Positions 52,027-57,500 of a stretch of DNA of 57,500 nucleotides are shown one piece after another. Below the pieces are notes generated by a model, which was not told the origin of the DNA, searched no databases, and was given only the letters and a program-made list of their open reading frames with translations. Origin of the DNA: Hymenobacter tibetensis (GTDB lineage Bacteria; Bacteroidota; Bacteroidia; Cytophagales; Hymenobacteraceae); the NCBI RefSeq assembly GCF_022827545.1, contig NZ_CP094673.1, positions 1 to 57,500 of the forward strand. The letters are read 5' to 3'. Within the stretch, counting starts at the first letter, position 1. Every line of letters begins with the position of its first letter. The translations under genes were made by a program, and so were the position numbers.

Positions 52027-52872
52027 ATGACTATTGCCATCAGTGCCGCCACCGGACAGCTCGGTCGTCTTGTTGTTGAAAAGCTAAAAGCCAAAGTGCT
52101 CACCGACCAGGTTGTTGCGCTGGTACGCACGCCAGCGAAAGCCGCAGACTTAGGCGTAGAAACTCGTGAAGCAGATTATTCCAAACCAGAAACGCTAGCG
52201 TCTGCGCTGGCTGGAGTGGATACGTTGCTGCTTATTTCCTCCAGTGAAGTAGGCCAGCGGACTACACAACACCGCAACGTAATAGAGGCCGCTAAAAACA
52301 GCGGCGTGAAGCACATCGTGTATACCAGCGTATTGCATGCTGATTCCTCCTCGTTGAGCTTAGCTGAAGAGCACCGCGCCACCGAGGCTATGCTACGGGA
52401 TTCCGGCATTGCTTTCACCTTGCTGCGCAACAGTTGGTACACGGAAAACCACACCAACTCAATTCCAGGAGCCTTGGCTGGCGGTAGCTTCCTCGGCAGC
52501 GCCAAAGACGGCAAGATTTCGTCCGCCACGCGGGTAGATTTTGCCGAAGCGGCAGTGGCTGTGCTCACTAGCGAAGGCCACGCAGGTAAAACCTATGAAC
52601 TCGCAGGCGACGAGGCGTACACGTTAGCGGACTTGGCTGCAGAGGTTTCGCGTCAGACTGGCCGGGACATTCCCTACAAAGACCTCTCAGCAACAGAGTA
52701 CGCCGCTGCCCTTACCGGTTTTGGGTTGCCTGAAGGTTTGGCTCACGCTATTGCCGGGTGGGATGTAAGTACCTCGCAAGGTGCACTGTTCGACGACAGC
52801 CGACAGCTTTCCCAGTTGATTGGACGGCCAACGACGCCGCTTGCTACAGCTGTTGCCGACGCCCTCAAATAG
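52027..52872 (+). CDS. NAD(P)H-binding protein, NmrA/QorB-like
   Basis: 281 aa. Atypical SDR: ISAATGQLGRLVVEKLK at residues 4-20 (dinucleotide-binding), then VVALVRTPAKAADLG, VDTLLLISSSEVGQR, VKHIVYTSVLHA, TLLRNSWYTEN and GDEAYTLADLAAEVSRQTG. It fits NAD(P)H:quinone oxidoreductase QorB-like or NmrA-like proteins. The divergent HxlR regulator and shared palindrome imply induction by quinones or electrophiles. ATG 52027. Confidence 0.92.
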   Translation: MTIAISAATGQLGRLVVEKLKAKVLTDQVVALVRTPAKAADLGVETREADYSKPETLASALAGVDTLLLISSSEVGQRTTQHRNVIEAAKNSGVKHIVYTSVLHADSSSLSLAEEHRATEAMLRDSGIAFTLLRNSWYTENHTNSIPGALAGGSFLGSAKDGKISSATRVDFAEAAVAVLTSEGHAGKTYELAGDEAYTLADLAAEVSRQTGRDIPYKDLSATEYAAALTGFGLPEGLAHAIAGWDVSTSQGALFDDSRQLSQLIGRPTTPLATAVADALK

Positions 52873-53351
52873 CACATATTGTGATGGTCTGACCCATTGC
52901 AGCGTCAGGTGTTCCGCCACATATTCTGGTGGTTGACCTGGCGCTGCAATGACTTATAGGAGCAATGTTTTTCAATATTTTGCCCGCCGTTGTATCATCA
53001 ATGCACAGCCATTTGAGGCTCCGTTTGCGTGTGTTCCCCTCTATATGTGTTGCTATGGACTGATTCATGAACACACTATCAACTGATAATTTCTGTAGGC
53101 AACGCGGGAAGACTAGGAGACTTCTTGGTTATCGATTCAAAAGCTGATTCCGTCGATGCACAGCATCTTTCCGGCTACTGGAATTGCGGCAGGGCAGCCG
53201 GTCAGTCACTTTTGTGTATCAACCCGCTTGTAATGCAGGAAAGCGCACGTGGTCAACAACTAGAGCTGGGAGTACGCTGGGTACACAATCCGCCCAGTCG
53301 ATCTTAGCGAGAAGAAGTTACGTGCCTTTTTGTGATTCACTTCTGAATTCT
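52873..53351. other. Intergenic region after the reductase gene
   Basis: About 480 bp. It begins with the hairpin at 52895-52951; beyond it there are only short frames without features before the small gene at 53352. Confidence 0.4.
52895..52951 (+). terminator. Terminator hairpin of the reductase gene
   Basis: 16-bp outer stem (CATTGCAGCGTCAGGT with ACCTGGCGCTGCAATG, one G-U) and an inner 6-bp stem. Located 23 bp after the stop codon. No T-run follows, so it may act as a 3' stabiliser. Confidence 0.65.
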
Positions 53352-53591
53352 ATGCCCATGAAATTGCGTGAAGAACACCGCCAACTACTCTACGATTATG
53401 CGGGGCGGCTCATGCGTCAAGGCCATTCCAACCAGCAGGTACAAGCACGGCTGCATGCGTGGGGTGTGCCGGCACAACAGGCTCAGGTGCTGACCCAACA
53501 GATGCGGAGCCAGTTCCACGAAGACCCTCCGCCACGCCCTTCTATCCGAGCATTGTGGCAACACCTAATCCAGTACTGGTCGGGCCGCTAG
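53352..53591 (+). CDS. Small hypothetical protein
   Basis: 79 aa from ATG 53352 (a second ATG at 53358). Basic, Gln-rich and helical: MKLREEHRQLLYDYAGRLMRQGHSNQQVQARLHAWGVPAQQAQVLTQQMRSQF. No signal or membrane segment. Not recognised; the helical LMRQG...GVP...A pattern looks protein-like. Confidence 0.5.
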   Translation: MPMKLREEHRQLLYDYAGRLMRQGHSNQQVQARLHAWGVPAQQAQVLTQQMRSQFHEDPPPRPSIRALWQHLIQYWSGR

Positions 53592-53697
53592 TACTAGTAG
53601 CAGAGAAGCTCCACTAACTTGTAGCAGCAACAAGGTCGTAACGGTAGCCTGCTGTGCTCGATGTAGAGTAATGCATTTCTTAGCCATGAGCGTACTG

Positions 53698-54570
53698 CTA
53701 TTCAACAGGCAGTATGGGCCGTGGTTGCTGGTGGGTTAGCGTAGCTCCTGCGCTGGCTATCACAATAAAGCTGACTGCTACCCATTGGCCAACTGTGAGT
53801 TGTTCGTTTAGCAGCAACCAGCCCGACAGAGCGGCAGCAACAGGCTCCAAACTCATCAAGATGCTGAAAGTGCGAGTTGGCAAAGACTTCAGCGCCTGCA
53901 TTTCCAATGAGAAAGGCAAGATGCTGGAAAATAACGCCAGGAGCCCTCCCAGCAGCAACACATGGGGGGTCAGGACTTGTAAATTGCCGCTGGCTATTCC
54001 AAAGGGTAACACGGGCAACGTGGCGAACAGCATACCCACGGCAACAGCTACCGGCCCTGGTAACAAGGCGGCTGTACGCTGCCCCAATACGATGTATACA
54101 GCCCAAAATGCGCCCGCAGCCAGCGCAAAAGCCATTCCCAGCAAGTCAACACCCGAACCGGACCAGGGAGCAATTAAAGCAATACCAGCAGCGGCCAGCA
54201 GCACCCATACTGCATCCAGCCAACGCCGAGAACCAACTAATGCTAGCGCCAAAGGCCCAACAAACTCTAAGGTCACAGCTAGCCCCAAAGGGATGCGAGC
54301 TAGCGCACAATAGAATAGGAAGTTCATGGCCCCCAGGGCCAACCCGTAGGGTACCACTGCTCGCCACTGCGTAGGTTGCAATTGCCCAAATCGTGGGCGC
54401 ACCACGGCCAGCAGCATCAGCGCCGACAAGCCAATACGTAAGCTCGTGGTAACGGCAGCTCCCAAGAGCGGAAACAGCCCTTTGGCAATAGCGGCTCCTC
54501 CCTGCACGCTAACAATGGAAAGCAATACGGCCGGCACGGCCGGCAGAAGAAAGCGAGAAGCCTTAGCCAT
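53698..54570 (-). CDS. EamA/DMT transporter, RhtA-like exporter
   Basis: 290 aa with ten predicted membrane segments in two EamA halves. LRIGLSALMLLAVVRP, YGLALGAMNFLFYCALARIPLGLAVTLEFVGPL, and the second-half repeat SILPFSLEMQALKSLPTRTFSILMSLEPVAAAL fit the RhtA-type (threonine/homoserine) exporter subgroup. Real substrate unknown. ATG 54570 opens directly on the first segment. Monocistronic; converges with the small gene at 53352. Confidence 0.9.
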   Translation of the reverse strand: MAKASRFLLPAVPAVLLSIVSVQGGAAIAKGLFPLLGAAVTTSLRIGLSALMLLAVVRPRFGQLQPTQWRAVVPYGLALGAMNFLFYCALARIPLGLAVTLEFVGPLALALVGSRRWLDAVWVLLAAAGIALIAPWSGSGVDLLGMAFALAAGAFWAVYIVLGQRTAALLPGPVAVAVGMLFATLPVLPFGIASGNLQVLTPHVLLLGGLLALFSSILPFSLEMQALKSLPTRTFSILMSLEPVAAALSGWLLLNEQLTVGQWVAVSFIVIASAGATLTHQQPRPILPVE

Positions 54571-55074
54571 AGAGCACACAGTAGAGAAGGCTGTACAAGT
54601 GCAGCCTTGCAACTGCAAAAGTCGACTAGATCCAGACAGCAACACAGATTCAGCTCCAGTATTTTGTCACGAACACCATCCGTCTATCCCTTCCAGTGCC
54701 TGCCCCCATCGCCTCAATCCAGTAGGCAGCGGGTTGCCACACTTTAGACAGAACGCCATTACGACGTAACAGCAGTATGAGCGAATACAAGGGTTCTGTG
54801 CTGGTGACCAGTATCTGCAAGGCTGTTAAGCTGAAAGCAACGAAGCATCCTTGTTTTGTTCACTAGTAAAATTTCTGTTAGGTAGTCAACCTATCAATGC
54901 GTGAAACTGGTAACTAATGCTGTAGAGTTGTTAAGTGCTTGTAGCAGGAACGTGCCCATGCGTGCATATGGCAGTAACCCAGTACCTTGCTGGCTCCATG
55001 CGCTGATTTTCTACGGTACTACGCAACCACAATATAGCTTAGTGAGGTGCTACTACACTATTTGCCCTACGCCC
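54571..55074. other. Divergent intergenic region
   Basis: About 500 bp between the exporter and lipoprotein genes. The lipoprotein frame is open to 54901, but that part lacks a signal sequence. Nothing else recognised. Confidence 0.4.
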
Positions 55075-55800
55075 ATGAAATTTGTTTGTTCGCTACTGCT
55101 GTTTGCTTTCACCTTGCTTGTAAGTTGCTCACAGGCTCCCAACCAGCCCGAAACCAATTCCAAACAACCAGCAGCCACCCCAGTGCAAGGCGAACCTTGT
55201 TCTATTAAGCTTCCCGGCATAGAATTCACTAAATCGATGCATAACGCCGCTCAAAATACGCGCGTGGTCAACGGCAAACTCTGGCTCCACAGCGACGCCA
55301 AGCGCGACAACTTCAACGACCCCGACAGTAAGCTCACCAACAACACGGCTCCCTTGTTGCTGACTGAAATCGACAACAGCAAACCCTTCACATTGACCGC
55401 GAAGGTGACGCCCGAGTTTCTAGAAATGTATGACGCAGGCGTCCTCTATATCTATAGCAAAGACGACTTATGGCAAAAGTTCGCATTTGAGCGCGACGAA
55501 CGAGGCAAAACCCGTATTGTCAGCGTCCGCACTATCGGCACCTCCGACGACAATAACCACGATGTAGTAACCCGCAATAATGTATATCTAAAAATATCAT
55601 CTGACACCAAAACGGTCGGCTTCTATTACTCATTAGACAAGACCACTTGGCAGTTGGCACGTCTCTACAAAAACGATTACCCCACTCGAACCTGGGTGGG
55701 TATTAGCGCACAGTCACCAATCGGTCAGGGCTCAACCGTCCAGTTCGAGGACTGTTCTCTCACACAAATCAGCGTCACCAATTTTAGAAGCGGTATTTAA
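55075..55800 (+). CDS. DUF1349 lipoprotein
   Basis: 241 aa from ATG 55075, with lipoprotein signal (lipobox LVSC, Cys18). After a Pro/Gln-rich linker (about 19-42) comes a concanavalin-like DUF1349 domain (about 45-235): SKPFTLTAKVTPEFLEMYDAGVLYIYSKDDLWQKFAFERDERGKTRIVSVRT, then YLKISSDTKTVGFYYSLDKTTWQLARLY and WVGISAQSPIGQGSTVQFEDCSL. The family is often called a regulation-of-enolase-like protein from fungal homology and is probably sugar-binding. Terminated by the hairpin at 55859-55902. Confidence 0.85.
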   Translation: MKFVCSLLLFAFTLLVSCSQAPNQPETNSKQPAATPVQGEPCSIKLPGIEFTKSMHNAAQNTRVVNGKLWLHSDAKRDNFNDPDSKLTNNTAPLLLTEIDNSKPFTLTAKVTPEFLEMYDAGVLYIYSKDDLWQKFAFERDERGKTRIVSVRTIGTSDDNNHDVVTRNNVYLKISSDTKTVGFYYSLDKTTWQLARLYKNDYPTRTWVGISAQSPIGQGSTVQFEDCSLTQISVTNFRSGI

Positions 55801-55858
55801 ATGTCCTCTGGATATACTAATAGCATTAATCAGCTTTTATAAAATGTGCCGCTAATGT

Positions 55859-55902
55859 AAGATGGGCTGTTTGCTACATCAGTGTAGCAAACAGCCCATC
55901 TT
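55859..55902 (+). terminator. Terminator hairpin of the DUF1349 gene
   Basis: Perfect 19-bp stem (AAGATGGGCTGTTTGCTAC and complement) with a 6-nt loop, 58 bp after the stop codon. Followed by TTGCTTC, not a true T-run. Confidence 0.7.
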
Positions 55903-56048
55903 GCTTCAGACCTATTTTTAGCACATAGTTATCCAACTACCGCTACCAACGTATGCTCGGACAGAAACTCAATGAACGTGTAGGCATTTGTATCTTCCTA
56001 CTTGTGTTCAGTATCCCTTTACCTGCGCTTGCTACGTGATTCTTAGGT

Positions 56049-56819
56049 ATGAAGAAGGCTTTTTATGCTGTCCTGATTAGTTCAGGACTATTCTGCACTG
56101 AGCCTTCTTACGCTCAGACGCCAGGCACTTGGGGCACCTGGCATATCGGCACACTAGTCTTGCCAAGCAGTATAGAAAAGAAATGGGGCGGTTACATCGA
56201 AATACAAGCCCGCGCTAATGGCGTCTTCCAACAGTATTTCTACAACGAGCTGAAAGGTGGCCTGAGTTATGACCTCGACAAGAACTTCACCGTGCTAATA
56301 GGCACTGGCCGCTATAGCACCTTCGACGACCCTGGACCGATAAACGTGGAAAAGCGCCTGTGGCAGCAATTAGTGCTTACGCAATTGATGAGTCGCATAA
56401 AAATCGAGCACCGATACCGAGTGGAACAACGGTGGCTAACCTACCAAGCAGAAGATAGCACTGCTTTTCGCCAGCGCCTGCGTTATCGACTTAATGCCTT
56501 CATACCACTCAACCACACGACAATCACCGACAAGACGGTATTCCTATCTATTTACGACGAGGTGTTCCTAAATCCTAGAGGGCCAGTACTTGAGCGGAAT
56601 CGGATATATGCTGGCGTAGGGTATCAACTCAACGCTCACCTGAACATGCAGCTAGGCTTGGTAAGACAAGCTAATTACAACCAGCCTAAAGCAGTACAAG
56701 GCAGCTACATACCATTAACTACGTCTACTAAGAACAACGTGGTGGTTGCTCTTACTTACCGGCTGGCACATCGCAACTCCACACCACGCATTGAAACACT
56801 TCCTTCTCAACAAGACTAA
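56049..56819 (+). CDS. DUF2490 domain protein, outer-membrane-associated
   Basis: 256 aa with signal peptide (1-22, ending SYAQT). The DUF2490 signature is present: NELKGGLSYDLDKNFTVLIGTGRYSTFD, LVLTQLMSRIKIEHRYRVEQRW, RQRLRYRLNAFIPL, VFLSIYDEVFLN, and VGYQLNAHLNMQLGLVRQ. The antiparallel strand pattern suggests a small outer-membrane beta-barrel. Function unknown. It precedes the rRNA operon, which is on the other strand. Confidence 0.88.
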   Translation: MKKAFYAVLISSGLFCTEPSYAQTPGTWGTWHIGTLVLPSSIEKKWGGYIEIQARANGVFQQYFYNELKGGLSYDLDKNFTVLIGTGRYSTFDDPGPINVEKRLWQQLVLTQLMSRIKIEHRYRVEQRWLTYQAEDSTAFRQRLRYRLNAFIPLNHTTITDKTVFLSIYDEVFLNPRGPVLERNRIYAGVGYQLNAHLNMQLGLVRQANYNQPKAVQGSYIPLTTSTKNNVVVALTYRLAHRNSTPRIETLPSQQD

Positions 56820-56956
56820 AGCAATGAGGTATCTTATCGTCTAATTGTGGATGTACTAACTGCGTGGGAGAAACATAACTGGTATCTCATTAAGCCAATA
56901 TATCCTTCATGCAGCTATCCATATCCCAGCTTAAAGTGGATAGCTATAAACGGCCA

Positions 56957-56989
56957 ACGCCCCTCGACGGCACGAAGCCGGAGGGGCGC
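56957..56989 (-). terminator. rRNA operon terminator
   Basis: Stem of CGCCCCTC (56958-56965) with GAGGGGCG (56981-56988), an inner CGGC/GCCG pair and a short loop. It lies just beyond the 5S end on the minus strand and is followed there by CGTTTATAG. It probably ends the rRNA operon. Confidence 0.75.
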
Positions 56990-57005
56990 TGGACTCATAA
57001 CAGTA

Positions 57006-57119
57006 AGGTTGGCGGCGACCGACTCTCCCACCGATGAAGGCAGTACCATAGGCGCTCCGGGGCTTAACGACTCTGTTCGGAATGGGAAGAGGTGAACACC
57101 CGGGCTAAAGCCACCATTA
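57006..57119 (-). rRNA. rrf: 5S ribosomal RNA
   Basis: Read on the minus strand, the segment contains the invariant 5S core (GTTCACCTCTTCCCATTCCGAACAG with GTTAAGCCCCGGAGCG) and the ending GGTGGGAGAGTCGGTCGCCGCC. Terminal helix GGTGGC pairs with GCCGCC. Length about 114 nt. Ends are placed by the helix and could be off by a few bases. Confidence 0.93.
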
Positions 57120-57227
57120 CTGGTGTCGTCGGCTGCGGCCCCCCACTACGGGAGGAACAGCCAACGCAAAGTCATTGACACAAGGACAAGCGAGAAAACC
57201 AGTAGCCCACACGGCGTCGTGTATACA

Positions 57228-57500
57228 TGAAGCGTTCGAGTCATTAGTACGGGTCAGCTGTGGCATTTCGGCCTCTACACTTCCCGCCTATCAACGTGGT
57301 CATCTCCCACGACTCTTCCTATATCGGAAATCTCATCTTCAGGTGAGTTTCGCACTTAGATGCTTTCAGCGCTTATCTCATCCTAGCGTCGCTACCCGGC
57401 GCTGCAGCTGGCGCCACAACCGGTGCACGAGCGGCTAGTCCAACTCGGTCCTCTCGTACTAAAGTCAGGTCCTGTCAAATTTCCTACGCCCACCACAGAT
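57228..57500 (-). rRNA. rrl: 23S ribosomal RNA, 3' end (partial)
   Basis: On the minus strand this is the 3' portion of 23S rRNA, with the sarcin-ricin loop AGTACGAGAGGACC and GGTTGTGGCGCCAGCTGCAG. The gene continues past the end of the window. The 3' end at about 57228 is estimated. The 23S to 5S spacer is about 108 bp and holds no tRNA. Confidence 0.93.

Noticed and set aside
57120..57227. tRNA between 23S and 5S
   Set aside because: No cloverleaf-like arms or T-loop seen; the spacer is too short for one plus flanks.
1..57500. CRISPR array, insertion sequences, toxin-antitoxin or restriction systems
   Set aside because: No repeated spacer pattern, transposase, or nuclease or methylase pair was recognised; the only recombinase is the tyrosine enzyme at 28609-29607.

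Overview
The window looks like chromosomal DNA of a Hymenobacter-type bacterium (Bacteroidota, Cytophagales, Hymenobacteraceae). The signs are high-GC coding DNA with AT-rich intergenic patches, a secreted enzyme ending in a type IX secretion (T9SS) sorting domain, TonB-dependent receptors of the Oar and FecA types, weak or absent Shine-Dalgarno sequences, candidate Bacteroidota -7 promoter elements (TAnnTTTG), DUF6250 and DUF6624 proteins, and 5S/23S rRNA of Bacteroidota type. The assignment rests on reading by eye, not on a search.

Layout. 0-9 kb: a stand-alone phage-like ERF-type protein, a serine beta-lactamase-fold hydrolase, a DoxX-like membrane protein, a large secreted glucuronoyl esterase (CE15) with a carbohydrate-binding domain apparently nested inside another, a DUF6624 protein and a secreted HExxH protein, then about 0.9 kb with little coding signal. 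9-17.3 kb: a minus-strand stretch of redox and detoxification genes: AraC regulator plus SDR reductase, an MhqD/MhqO-like hydrolase and dioxygenase pair, a mercuric-reductase-like flavoprotein and an LLM flavin oxidoreductase, with a PAP2 phosphatase between. 17.7-28.4 kb: aquaporin, bestrophin, a FecA-like receptor, and an Oar-like receptor followed by a YncE-propeller/phosphoesterase fusion, closed by a 27-bp perfect hairpin. 28.6-32.6 kb: a lone tyrosine recombinase, a GNAT acetyltransferase and a second AraC/SDR pair. 32.7-37.2 kb: a signalling group (roadblock-like protein, hybrid histidine kinase, LytTR regulator, small unknown protein).

37.2-51.2 kb: a PL26-like rhamnogalacturonan lyase plus DUF6250 operon and a CE8 pectinesterase flank an 8-kb surface-polysaccharide cluster. 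That cluster has two convergent operons: aminotransferase, WbqC, FemAB/GNAT-like, methyltransferase and GT2 on plus; GT2, Wzm-like permease and Wzt-like ATPase on minus. Parts of it are visibly more AT-rich than the surroundings. 51.5-57.5 kb: a divergent HxlR regulator and NAD(P)H-binding reductase pair sharing a clear palindrome, an RhtA-type exporter, a DUF1349 lipoprotein, a DUF2490 protein, and the end of an rRNA operon (5S complete, 23S partial) on the minus strand.

Themes: plant cell-wall polysaccharide attack (glucuronoyl ester, rhamnogalacturonan, pectin methyl ester), handling of electrophiles and quinones under AraC/HxlR control, iron and possibly phosphate uptake, and a surface glycan made and exported by an ABC route. 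No complete defence system, CRISPR array, tRNA or insertion sequence was recognised.
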